Assembly (NCBI GenBank): GCA_026391855.1
Contig: JAPLDE010000071.1
Location: 102,048-143,322 of the forward strand
Reading direction: 5' to 3'
Source of the DNA: Bacteroidota bacterium
GTDB lineage: Bacteria > Bacteroidota > Bacteroidia > Bacteroidales > CAIXZF01
DNA length: 41,275 nucleotides
Shown: positions 1 to 8,076 of the stretch, in pieces
How positions within the stretch are numbered: the first letter of the stretch is position 1
How the letters are laid out: every line of letters begins with the position of its first letter
Program-made: the position numbers and the translations under genes
Notes under the pieces: generated by a model
The model's database searches: none
What the model was told of the DNA's origin: nothing
The model's input: the letters and a program-made list of their open reading frames with translations, nothing else

Positions 1-1
1 A

Positions 2-1855
2 ATCGGTACGAAACACTGGCATACCGTTAAGCTTCAGGGATTGACATCCAATACCCAGTACTATTATAAATGTATCAACGGGAGCGATGAATCCGATATT
101 TTTTCATTCAGGACTCCTCCGGAAATAAATACCCCCGGGGCTCACCTCCGCTTCCTGATCTTTGGGGATAATCAGACGGATTATACAACCTCCACTTATA
201 TTGCCAAGCATGCAAAACTAAAAATGCAGGAGCTTTTCGGCGAGGACATACAAAACCACATCAACCTGATCCTTCATGTAGGAGATATTGTGGGAGACGG
301 TAGTAATGTAAACCTCTATGAACAGGAGTATTTTAGGCCGTTTTCGTGTCTGACGGCCAATATTCCCTCAATGGTTACGATAGGTAATCATGAAGGAGAT
401 AATGCATACTATTATAAATACATGAAATACGAGGAACTGATTGGTGCCCCTTTAGCCATTTCCGAGCGCTATTATTCCTTTAATCTTCTCAATTCCAAGT
501 TTATAGCCATCAATCCCAATGCGGCTTATCAGAATATGTCACAGCTGATCTTCATACAAACCCAATTGGTCCAGTCTGACCTGGAACCGAATACGGGGTT
601 TGTGTTTTTGTACGGCCATATGCCCGGGCACTCAGAGATCTGGCCCGACGGAAATACCGCCTGGGTGCAGGAACAGGTTGTTTCCATGATGTCAAACCAC
701 ACTAAATCAACACTTTATGTTTGCGGGCATACCCATGCCTATGAACACGCCATAGGCGAATCAGCTGTCGATTCCGCCGGTTATAACCTTCTGATCAATG
801 GTGGGGGTGGCGGAGCCCTGGACAGGTGGGGGATGTATGCCAATCAAACTGATTATCCTGAAACATACAAATCACTGGATCATTATTGTTTTAACCTGAT
901 CGATATTGATGTTGATGCCAAATCATACGTAGGATATACATACAGTTTTGGCAACCCTGACAAACCCCTTGCCTGCGAACTGGTGGATGTCTTTCACCGA
1001 AGCCTCAATCAGTCCCGTCCTGTTAAACCAATGGTATTAGGACCGGTAGGTGATATCCTGGCGACCTCCGGACCGGTGGTCCTGGAAGCTGCTGCCTTCT
1101 CGGGTGCCGACAGCCTGATGAGTTCACAGTTCCAGCTTACAGCTATCCCGGGTGATTATTCTGCACCGGTTTTTGAAAGCAAAAGAAACAAGGAAGATTG
1201 GTACGGTGACTCAGGTGCACCCGACTATTTGCCTAATAACCTGAACCAGGGGATAAACCTTCAGGCAGTAACAGTAACCTCCGCACTGAATATTGATCAT
1301 GTCTATGCCTGGAGGATCAGGTACAGGGATTATAACCTCAAGTGGAGTGAATGGTCGGATGAGGCGTTTTTCACCCTTGTCCCCGGCCAGGTAATCAGTG
1401 GTAATGTGATCTATGATAACATTTTGCAATCGCATCTGAATCAGGTTGTTGTCAAATTATTTAAGAATAATGCCGAAATTTCCCAGACCCTGACCAATAT
1501 CAACGGTTCTTTCTCCTTTCCGCCCGTCCTGCCGGGTCAGTATGCGGTAAGGTGCAGCCATAACGGACTATGGGGAGGGGTTAATTCCATTGATGCCTTA
1601 CTGGTATTGAGGCATTTTGTCGGACTTACCCACCTTGAAGGGGTACATAAATTGGCAGCCGATCCTGATGGGAATTCGTACATTAATGCAGCCGATGCCC
1701 TGTATGTCAGCAAGAGATTCACGGGATTGATCAGTTCTTTTCCTGCAGGCGACTGGATGTTCGAATCACCCCCGGTTACCCTCTCAGGAACAAATATTTT
1801 CCTAACAATCAAGGGATTATGTACCGGCGATGTAAATGGCAGTTATACGCCTTAA
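2..1855 (+). CDS. Secreted metallophosphoesterase with dockerin-like module (5' partial)
   Basis: This is a calcineurin-like metallophosphoesterase, probably a secreted phosphatase. The frame is open to the left edge: codons from base 2 read into a fibronectin-III-like strand typical of purple-acid-phosphatase N-domains, so the TTG at 41 is not the real start and the gene begins outside the window. Metal-binding motifs appear in order: FGDNQTD, VGDIVGDG, IGNHEGD, GHMPGH and CGHTHAYEH, within about the first 235 visible residues. A second FnIII-like region, a carboxypeptidase-regulatory-like beta sandwich (about 450-510) and a dockerin-like pair (GGVNSIDALLVLRHF, then DPDGNSYINAADAL) follow. 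It ends at CTGDVNGSYTP with no type IX sorting domain, which is odd for this architecture and may mean C-terminal truncation. The substrate is not evident. Confidence 0.85.
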   Translation: MGTKHWHTVKLQGLTSNTQYYYKCINGSDESDIFSFRTPPEINTPGAHLRFLIFGDNQTDYTTSTYIAKHAKLKMQELFGEDIQNHINLILHVGDIVGDGSNVNLYEQEYFRPFSCLTANIPSMVTIGNHEGDNAYYYKYMKYEELIGAPLAISERYYSFNLLNSKFIAINPNAAYQNMSQLIFIQTQLVQSDLEPNTGFVFLYGHMPGHSEIWPDGNTAWVQEQVVSMMSNHTKSTLYVCGHTHAYEHAIGESAVDSAGYNLLINGGGGGALDRWGMYANQTDYPETYKSLDHYCFNLIDIDVDAKSYVGYTYSFGNPDKPLACELVDVFHRSLNQSRPVKPMVLGPVGDILATSGPVVLEAAAFSGADSLMSSQFQLTAIPGDYSAPVFESKRNKEDWYGDSGAPDYLPNNLNQGINLQAVTVTSALNIDHVYAWRIRYRDYNLKWSEWSDEAFFTLVPGQVISGNVIYDNILQSHLNQVVVKLFKNNAEISQTLTNINGSFSFPPVLPGQYAVRCSHNGLWGGVNSIDALLVLRHFVGLTHLEGVHKLAADPDGNSYINAADALYVSKRFTGLISSFPAGDWMFESPPVTLSGTNIFLTIKGLCTGDVNGSYTP

Positions 1856-1925
1856 TTTGAAGTAATCACTCAGATTTGATTCAATTCCTTCAAGAATGGT
1901 AATTTCACATTCAAATTGTTAATTA

Positions 1926-1946
1926 TCAATTGTCAATTGTCAATTA
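1926..1946. repeat. Triple TCAATTG tandem repeat
   Basis: Three 7-base units, TCAATTG TCAATTG TCAATTA, lie between the convergent phosphoesterase and ABC genes and overlap the ABC stop codon at 1940-1942. Each unit contains the palindrome CAATTG. No function is evident. Confidence 0.6.
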
Positions 1947-3676
1947 GTTTGCGGAATGGCTTCAATCAACTGCCTTGTGTATTCATTCACCGGATGATGA
2001 TACACCTGATCGGCATCGCCTGATTCTACAATTTTACCGTCCTTCATTACCACCATCCTGTCCGACATGAACTTCACTACCGAAAGGTCATGAGAGATGA
2101 ATATGTAGGTAAAACCGAATTCTTTTTTAAGATCATTCAACAGGTTAAGGACCTGTGCCTGAACGGAAATATCGAGGGCGGAAACAGATTCGTCGCAAAC
2201 GATAAATTTAGGCTGAAGAGCCAGTGCACGGGCGATACAGATACGTTGCCGCTGTCCGCCCGAGAATTCATGCGGATAACGATAAAAGTGGGATTCCTCC
2301 AGCCCTACCTTTCGAAGCAATTGCATGGCCCTTTCTTTTCTCTGCTTGCTGCCGGAAAGGATGCCGTGTACCTTCATCGGCTCGGTCAGGCAGCTTCCCA
2401 CTGTCAGTCTTGGGTTAAGTGAAGAATAGGGGTCCTGGAAGATGATCTGGAAATTCTTTCTCAATTTTCTTAACAGGCTGCGGTGGGTGGTAGTAAGATC
2501 ATGTCCGTCCAGTTTCACGGTCCCGGATGAGGTAGTGATAAGTGCCAGCACCGCCCTTCCGAGGGTCGTTTTTCCGCATCCCGATTCTCCTACCAGGCCA
2601 AGGGTTTCACCGGAGTAAACATCAAGACTTACCTGGTCAACTGCTTTCAGCACTTTCAGGGTCTTCCCAAGCCAGTTTTTCCGGGTGGGAAAATCAACTG
2701 TTACCTTGTCAAGACTGAGAAAAACGGGTTGGCGGTAAATTGTATCAAGATGTTTTTTCCTTTCTTCCTCAGATTGAACGGCAAAAAGGGACTGATCTCC
2801 CTGGTTTTTCTCCTGTTCTAAGAACCCGGACACAGTCGGAAGCCTGTTAAGTCTGACATCCAGCGGGGGTCTGCATGCCAGCAGACCTTTTGTGTAAGGA
2901 TGTCGGGGGTGAGTGAAAAGGGCCTCGGTTTCACCGGATTCCACGATCTTTCCTTGGTTCATCACCACGATACGGTGGGCGATTGTTCTAACAACAGCCA
3001 GGTCGTGAGAGATAAAGAGGATGCCTATCCCATGTTTTTGCTGGAGTTCCGCCAGGAGTTCGAGTATGGTTTTCTGCACCGTAACATCAAGAGCAGTGGT
3101 AGGCTCGTCGGCGATCAGCAGGGAAGGGTGGCAGGCCATGGCCATAGCGATCATCACCCGTTGTTTCTGTCCTCCCGACAACTGGTGCGGCCATGCGGTG
3201 AACATCTCCCGGATCCTGGGGAGACGGACTTCTTCGAAAAGATGAAGGGTACGGTCGGCTGCTTCTTTGGGAGAAAGCTTTTCATGTAGGGTCAGCACTT
3301 CCATCACCTGCTTTCCGCATCGCATTACCGGGTTCAGCGAGGTCATTGGCTCCTGGAAGATCATCGAGATTTGTTTGCCCCTGAATTTCTGCCATTGATG
3401 TTCTGTGAGGCGCAGAAGACTGGTTATCTCTGAGTTTTCACTCGTAAAAGTCACCTCCCCTGCATCAATTCGGGCTGCCGGTGAAGGAAGCAATCCCATC
3501 ACCGACAGGGCGGTGACCGATTTTCCGGAGCCGGATTCTCCCACTATACCCAGGGTTTCACCTCTGTCAATATGGAGAGAAACCTTGTCGACCGCTTTGA
3601 ACCATTTGCCGTCCGAATGAAAGGAAACCTCAAGTCCGGCAACATCCAGTAAATTTTTTTTCGTTTTTTTTTCCAT
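1940..3676 (-). CDS. Fused oligopeptide/dipeptide ABC transporter ATPase (DppD-DppF type)
   Basis: Two complete ABC ATPase domains are fused in one 578-residue chain, as in YejF/GsiA-type proteins that drive uptake of peptides or similar solutes. The first half has Walker A GESGSGKS, signature LSGGQKQR and Walker B LLIADEPTTALD. The second has GESGCGKT, FSGGQRQR and FIVCDESVSALD. Each half is followed by the oligopeptide-family C-terminal region (HPRHPYTKGLL and HPVNEYTRQLI). The start is ATG at 3676. No permease or binding-protein gene adjoins it, so the membrane partners must be encoded elsewhere. It is divergent from the ComF gene 42 bases away. The peptide substrate is inferred from family. 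Confidence 0.92.
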   Translation of the reverse strand: MEKKTKKNLLDVAGLEVSFHSDGKWFKAVDKVSLHIDRGETLGIVGESGSGKSVTALSVMGLLPSPAARIDAGEVTFTSENSEITSLLRLTEHQWQKFRGKQISMIFQEPMTSLNPVMRCGKQVMEVLTLHEKLSPKEAADRTLHLFEEVRLPRIREMFTAWPHQLSGGQKQRVMIAMAMACHPSLLIADEPTTALDVTVQKTILELLAELQQKHGIGILFISHDLAVVRTIAHRIVVMNQGKIVESGETEALFTHPRHPYTKGLLACRPPLDVRLNRLPTVSGFLEQEKNQGDQSLFAVQSEEERKKHLDTIYRQPVFLSLDKVTVDFPTRKNWLGKTLKVLKAVDQVSLDVYSGETLGLVGESGCGKTTLGRAVLALITTSSGTVKLDGHDLTTTHRSLLRKLRKNFQIIFQDPYSSLNPRLTVGSCLTEPMKVHGILSGSKQRKERAMQLLRKVGLEESHFYRYPHEFSGGQRQRICIARALALQPKFIVCDESVSALDISVQAQVLNLLNDLKKEFGFTYIFISHDLSVVKFMSDRMVVMKDGKIVESGDADQVYHHPVNEYTRQLIEAIPQTN

Positions 3677-3718
3677 TTTGGGGTGGCAGATGCATACAAA
3701 TGTAGAAAAAGGTTCACT

Positions 3719-4411
3719 ATGAAAAAGTATCTGAAGGATTTGCTCGGATTATTCCTGCCCAGGTTATGCCTGGCCTGCGGAAACAACCGCTTCGATCATG
3801 AAGAGTACATTTGTGGTTTATGCTGGCTGAGGCTACCGCGAACCCGGTTTCATCTGGAAACCGACAACCCGGTCAGCCGGGTATTCTGGGGAAGGGTGTG
3901 GCTCGAACATGCCACTGCCTGTTTCTACTATTCCAAAGGGAACAAGGTGCAGCACCTGATCCACCAGCTGAAATACAAAGGACATCAGGAGCTTGGTGTG
4001 TTTCTGGGCGAGAAATACGGGAAACAGTTGATGAAAGTGCCATCACTTGCCGGTGCCGATTCTCTGATTCCCGTTCCCCTGCATCCGAAAAAACAACGGA
4101 AACGGGGATACAACCAAAGCGAAGCTATCGCCAGGGGCCTGGCTGCTGCCATGGGGATTGAGGTATTGACCGAAGCACTTGTCAGGAGCAGGGCAACCGA
4201 TACCCAGACCCGCAAAAACCGTTATACCCGCTGGAAGAACGTGGAGAATATCTTCGTGGTGAAAGACTCGGGAAAGTTGGCCGGCAAGCACGTTATCCTT
4301 ATCGACGATGTGATCACCACCGGTTCAACCCTTGAAGCATGCATCCAGGCAGTTCAGCAAATCCCCGGTGTCAGGGTCAGCGTGGTGGCGCTGGCGTACG
4401 CCAGCCTGTAG
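3719..4411 (+). CDS. ComF family phosphoribosyltransferase
   Basis: A ComF/GntX-like protein of about 230 residues. The N-terminus has a CxxC...CxxC zinc-finger pattern (CLACGNN, then CGLCW). The C-terminal half is a type I phosphoribosyltransferase fold with the PRPP loop VILIDDVITTGST. In naturally transformable bacteria ComF acts in DNA uptake; in many others its role is unknown. I chose ATG at 3719, preceded by an A/G-rich AAAAGG stretch, over the upstream in-frame GTG at 3683, because the product then begins MKKYLKDLLGLFLPRLCLAC, matching family starts. It converges with butyrate kinase 43 bases downstream. Confidence 0.88.
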   Translation: MKKYLKDLLGLFLPRLCLACGNNRFDHEEYICGLCWLRLPRTRFHLETDNPVSRVFWGRVWLEHATACFYYSKGNKVQHLIHQLKYKGHQELGVFLGEKYGKQLMKVPSLAGADSLIPVPLHPKKQRKRGYNQSEAIARGLAAAMGIEVLTEALVRSRATDTQTRKNRYTRWKNVENIFVVKDSGKLAGKHVILIDDVITTGSTLEACIQAVQQIPGVRVSVVALAYASL

Positions 4412-4454
4412 GAACCCACAGCCGTGCATCCCTGCGTCCCTATGATCCAACGGA

Positions 4455-5528
4455 TCAATATTCCTTTGGAATCAGTTCGCCGCTGAGGATACGAAGACCA
4501 TTCATGGCCAGGGCGAGCATTTCGTCTTCACCCGGGTAAACATGTACCGGGGCGATCCAACTGACCCTCTCGGTGATCAGTTGTGTAAAGGCCTTACTGT
4601 ATGCGATGCCTCCTGTAATAAGAATAGCATCCATTTTTCCGTAAAGAACAGTTGCCATCTCACCTACGAATTTTGAAACCTGGTAAGCCATCGCTTCGAA
4701 AATAAGCCTGGCTTCTGCATCACCGTTATTCATCCTTTCTTCCACAACAACACAATCATTGGTCCCCAGGTAGGCCACCATTCCGCCTTCCCCTTTGACC
4801 ATTTTCTTCATTACCGGAAGGGTGTATTTTCCTGAGAAACAGGCGTTTACCAGATCACCTGTGGGAAGGGTTCCGCTACGTTCCGGTGTAAAGGGTCCTT
4901 CACCATCCAATCCCTGGTTAACATCGATCACCCTCCCTTTGTAGTGCGCCCCAACAGTAATACCACCTCCCAGATGGACAACGATCAGGCTGAGGTCTTC
5001 ATATTTTTGTTTTTTTGAGGAAGCATAGTTGCGGGCCACAGCCTTCTGGTTCAGGGCGTGGAAAATCGAAATCCTTTTAAAATCGGGATGTCCCGATACC
5101 CGGGCAATTTCATCCAGCTCGTCAACAACGATAGGGTCAGCAATATAGGCCTTGGCATTGGGCAGAGATCCGGCCAGGTCATGGGCAATGAGACCACCGA
5201 GGTTGCTGGCATGTTCCCCTAAAGGACTATGGAAGAGGTCCTTCATCATGGCCTCATTAACCTCGTAAACACCTGATTCAATGGGCCTTAACAGACCACC
5301 TCTTCCAACGATCACCCGGATCTTTTTCAGGTCGATCGCGGCATCTTCAATTTCTTTCAGGATAATATCTTTCCGGAAAGTAAGCTGGTCGGTGATCTTT
5401 CCAAACTTTTCCAGGTCTTGGATACTGTGCCGGATGGATTTTACCAGTATAGGATCATAATCTTTGTAAACAGCGATCTTGGTGGAGGTTGATCCCGGGT
5501 TGATGGCCAGTATTCTGTCGCCTTTCAT
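4455..5528 (-). CDS. buk: Butyrate kinase
   Basis: An acetate/butyrate kinase-family (ASKHA fold) enzyme that transfers phosphate from butyryl-phosphate or branched acyl-phosphates to ADP, giving acid and ATP. The start ILAINPGSTSTKIAVY is the phosphate-binding motif. VIVGRGGLLRPIESGVYEVN and LIVVHLGGGITVGAHYKG are characteristic of Buk. The 357-residue length is normal. It lies 21 bases downstream of ptb on the same strand, forming the usual ptb-buk operon. The real substrate could be butyryl-, isobutyryl- or isovaleryl-phosphate; sequence does not decide. Confidence 0.95.
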   Translation of the reverse strand: MKGDRILAINPGSTSTKIAVYKDYDPILVKSIRHSIQDLEKFGKITDQLTFRKDIILKEIEDAAIDLKKIRVIVGRGGLLRPIESGVYEVNEAMMKDLFHSPLGEHASNLGGLIAHDLAGSLPNAKAYIADPIVVDELDEIARVSGHPDFKRISIFHALNQKAVARNYASSKKQKYEDLSLIVVHLGGGITVGAHYKGRVIDVNQGLDGEGPFTPERSGTLPTGDLVNACFSGKYTLPVMKKMVKGEGGMVAYLGTNDCVVVEERMNNGDAEARLIFEAMAYQVSKFVGEMATVLYGKMDAILITGGIAYSKAFTQLITERVSWIAPVHVYPGEDEMLALAMNGLRILSGELIPKEY

Positions 5529-5549
5529 GGGTAGTGAGTGTAAGGTGGG

Positions 5550-6455
5550 TTATTTGCTGACCAGTGCGGCCAGCGCAATAGAGTAGAGTTTTGTCTTCAT
5601 GCTGTCGCCTCGGGAAGAGAGTACTGCCGGGACCCTGGCGCCGACTACCATGGCTCCCAGTTCTGCACCGGCCAGTTTGGTGTTGGTTTTATAGAAAACA
5701 TTACCGGCTTCAATGTTGTGGAAGAGGAGACAGTCGGCATCGCCTGCCACCACGCTTTTGATTTTCTTGATCTCGGCTGATTCGCGGTCAATAGCCACAT
5801 CCAGGCCCAACGGGCCTTCAATGATAGCTCCTTTGATCTGTCCGCGATCCGACATTTTGGATAATATGGCTGCATCTACACAAGCAGGCATCCCAGGTAA
5901 CATTTGTTCGGTGGCAGCCACAACAGCTACTTTAGGAGTCTCAATTCCAAGGGCCTGGGCTGTCTGAATGAGATAACCGGCTAAAACAATCTTTTGCTTG
6001 AGATCCGGGGCAGGAAGGATAGCCACATCCCCGCAGATGATAAGCTTATGATATAACTTGTTTTCAATTACTGTTACATGGGTCAGTACCGCACCCGGGT
6101 CCATCAACCCCTTTTCCTTATCTAGTATGACTCTCATATACCGGTCGGTGCTCACCAGCCCTTTCATCAGAATATCCCCTTCTCCGTTATTGATCAGTTC
6201 GACAGCCTTTGCGGCAGCTTTGCCTTCATTGGCTTCCTGCACGATCCGGAAGATGGAAGCATCGATCCCCATTTCCCTGCAAACGGTTTTTATGGTTGCG
6301 GTGTCACCCACAAGAATTCCTTCTATCAGTTGATGTTTTATCGCTTCAGCCACCGCTTCTATAGTATGGGAGTCATTGGCAAAAGCAGCAACCAGTCTTT
6401 TCCTGGATTTCGCTTTCAGTGCTTCAAGCATCTGGTCTAGTTTAGTAATAGCCAT
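5550..6455 (-). CDS. ptb: Phosphate butyryltransferase
   Basis: A phosphate acetyl/butyryltransferase-family enzyme of 301 residues that converts butyryl-CoA plus phosphate to butyryl-phosphate plus CoA. Family segments visible are AAANDSHTIEAVAEA-like residues near the start, DILMKGLVSTDRYMR, GLMDPGAVLTHVTVIE, and IIEGPLGLDVAIDRESA near the middle-C-terminus. It is the first gene of the ptb-buk operon, with a TAATTTTG -7 box on its strand about 60 bases upstream of the ATG. With Buk it yields one ATP per acyl-CoA. Together with nearby tryptophanase and peptidase genes it fits amino-acid fermentation (inference). Confidence 0.95.
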   Translation of the reverse strand: MAITKLDQMLEALKAKSRKRLVAAFANDSHTIEAVAEAIKHQLIEGILVGDTATIKTVCREMGIDASIFRIVQEANEGKAAAKAVELINNGEGDILMKGLVSTDRYMRVILDKEKGLMDPGAVLTHVTVIENKLYHKLIICGDVAILPAPDLKQKIVLAGYLIQTAQALGIETPKVAVVAATEQMLPGMPACVDAAILSKMSDRGQIKGAIIEGPLGLDVAIDRESAEIKKIKSVVAGDADCLLFHNIEAGNVFYKTNTKLAGAELGAMVVGARVPAVLSSRGDSMKTKLYSIALAALVSK

Positions 6456-6515
6456 AGCAACTTGCTGTTTTGGTTAGGTTATCGGATGAGTATTAAGTTC
6501 AGCGGAAATGGACGG

Positions 6516-6523
6516 CAAAATTA
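6516..6523 (-). promoter_or_regulatory. Candidate -7 box for ptb-buk
   Basis: On the minus strand this reads TAATTTTG, an exact match to the Bacteroidota TAnnTTTG -7 element. It lies between the M64 peptidase stop and the ptb start, implying a 5' leader of about 55 bases. I found no clear TTTG -33 element. Confidence 0.45.
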
Positions 6524-6538
6524 TAAATTTAAACAGAA

Positions 6539-7807
6539 TTATTTCGTATAAAACTCAATGGCCTGACTGATCGCTTTTTTGCAAACCGGGCAGAAGGCAT
6601 TGTATTTGGTTGATTTCATGGTACAGTCGACCATTGGGCGGTAAACCCCTTTAGTCGCATACCCTCCGCCTTCAAAAACACCTACATCATTTACATAGCG
6701 CGATTCAACAGGAGTGGGGACCGGCGTGCCGGGCTTCAGCATATCTTTCCACTTCTTATTAAACTCCTTCAGGGTTGTCAGGTTGGGCTCCCAGGGTTCA
6801 ACATCAACCGGATAGAAATTCTGCATGGCAACATCCGAGCCGTAATATTCATCACCCAAACCGGCCAGGGCATGACCAAACTCATGCACGACCACAAAAT
6901 TGGAAAGATTATCATCGCTTGAAAACATGGCAAAAGAGTTATAAAAACCTCCTCCTCCGTATTTTCCGGTATTCACCAGCACGATGATCTGGTCATAGGC
7001 CGCATTTGACGCCAGGTGGCGAAGGGTTTTATTGTCGTATGTGGTCAGGTAACGGTCGGAGTAAAAGGTATAGAAATGGCTGTTCAGTATGGTCTTTTTC
7101 CAGATTCCCTGCCCGGGCTGATCAGTGCCGGATTCTTCACTATGGGCTTCAACCGTCCAAAAGTTAATTTTCTCCTTATAATTATTAAATGGCTCACAAT
7201 CAAGAATATAATTCATAAAGCGCTTGGCATCCCGCCGGAATTTGGGCATTTGCCATTTGGTATACCCTTCTGCAATGATCACAATATCAAGATTATGAGA
7301 AGGATCACCATTGAAAAGCAGTTGCCTGGTCTTACACTGGTATGCGTTTTCTTTTGAGATAAGGATGTCGTTCGGATAGATATAAAAACTCCATTTTTTT
7401 TCCCAGGTATTGGCCGGGGTTCGTGAATAGAATTCAACCTTTATTGTACTTTTCGGAAAGGGCATCAACACCGTTTCATGGAAGGAGCGGTTATTGGTGG
7501 TGGCTTCGGGAGTGGTCTGCCATTCTCCGAACAAAGTGGAATAGGAAGTCTGGTAGATCAGTTCATCACTCAGAGAATCAAATGCCTGGAACTTGTATTT
7601 TCCATAATCGAAAGGGTATACCAGCTGGTTTTTATTCCGGTCCCAGGTTGGTTCCTGTATCAGTTCATCAAGGGAAAAACTCTCGGTTTTGGCGTTACCG
7701 CTATGATAATAATCAATCCGGAGGGTCCGGTTTAAAAACAGGTCATCAAAGCCGGCGAAGCATTGGAAGGATAGAAATATCAGCAGAATACAGGTAAAAT
7801 ACCTCAT
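6539..7807 (-). CDS. Secreted IgA-peptidase-like M64 metallopeptidase
   Basis: A zinc metallopeptidase of family M64, first known from a Clostridium IgA peptidase. The N-terminus has a signal peptide ending around FQCFAGF. An N-terminal beta-rich M64 domain is followed by the catalytic domain with HEFGHALAGLGDEYYG, in which the two His and Glu are the zinc/catalytic residues. Four Cys near the C-terminus (DCTMKS, FCPVCKKA) may form a disulfide or metal site. It is 422 residues long with ATG at 7807. It is probably exported and degrades extracellular protein; the IgA specificity should not be assumed. Confidence 0.87.
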   Translation of the reverse strand: MRYFTCILLIFLSFQCFAGFDDLFLNRTLRIDYYHSGNAKTESFSLDELIQEPTWDRNKNQLVYPFDYGKYKFQAFDSLSDELIYQTSYSTLFGEWQTTPEATTNNRSFHETVLMPFPKSTIKVEFYSRTPANTWEKKWSFYIYPNDILISKENAYQCKTRQLLFNGDPSHNLDIVIIAEGYTKWQMPKFRRDAKRFMNYILDCEPFNNYKEKINFWTVEAHSEESGTDQPGQGIWKKTILNSHFYTFYSDRYLTTYDNKTLRHLASNAAYDQIIVLVNTGKYGGGGFYNSFAMFSSDDNLSNFVVVHEFGHALAGLGDEYYGSDVAMQNFYPVDVEPWEPNLTTLKEFNKKWKDMLKPGTPVPTPVESRYVNDVGVFEGGGYATKGVYRPMVDCTMKSTKYNAFCPVCKKAISQAIEFYTK

Positions 7808-7903
7808 GAGTTTTTTTTATGCTATAAAGTTATAAAAATACCCGGGAATTTATAATCATCTATGTTGACGAGTACATACTCATGGTGATCTCAATTTATT
7901 TTT

Positions 7904-7911
7904 TACTTTTG
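7904..7911 (+). promoter_or_regulatory. Candidate -7 box upstream of tnaA leader
   Basis: TACTTTTG matches TAnnTTTG exactly and lies 17 bases before the leader-ORF ATG at 7928 and 166 bases before the tnaA ATG. No good -33 TTTG is seen at the expected distance. It implies a leader RNA of about 160 bases ahead of tnaA. Confidence 0.45.
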
Positions 7912-7927
7912 CATAAACTGGTTTGTT

Positions 7928-8002
7928 ATGCCGGAAACTAACGCCATTTTTCACACACGGGATAGTATCTTCCTGAATATCAAGCAAAGGGACTCCTATT
8001 AA
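7928..8002 (+). CDS. Candidate 24-codon leader ORF upstream of tryptophanase
   Basis: An ATG-initiated 24-codon ORF (product begins MPETNAIFHT and ends IKQRDSY) sits in the long tnaA leader, just after a promoter-like box. It is followed by the palindrome ACAAGCGCTTGT and a T-rich stretch. Position and length recall E. coli TnaC, which is also 24 residues and controls tnaCAB by tryptophan-dependent ribosome stalling. However, this peptide has no Trp and no C-terminal Pro, the two residues essential in TnaC. It may be a chance ORF. Confidence 0.3.
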   Translation: MPETNAIFHTRDSIFLNIKQRDSY

Positions 8003-8076
8003 GAGGTTGCACAAGCGCTTGTTTTTCTGATCATTTTTTTTTATACCTTTCAGGTTTTCTTTTTAATTACTAGTTT

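Noticed and set aside
1926..1946. A CRISPR array or other long tandem repeat.
   Set aside because: Only three seven-base units. No CRISPR-like repeat-spacer series was seen anywhere in the window.
2090..2422. Plus-strand ORFs of up to 110-129 codons inside the fused ABC ATPase gene (also at 2900-3289).
   Set aside because: They are antisense shadows of a gene with clear motifs in both halves.
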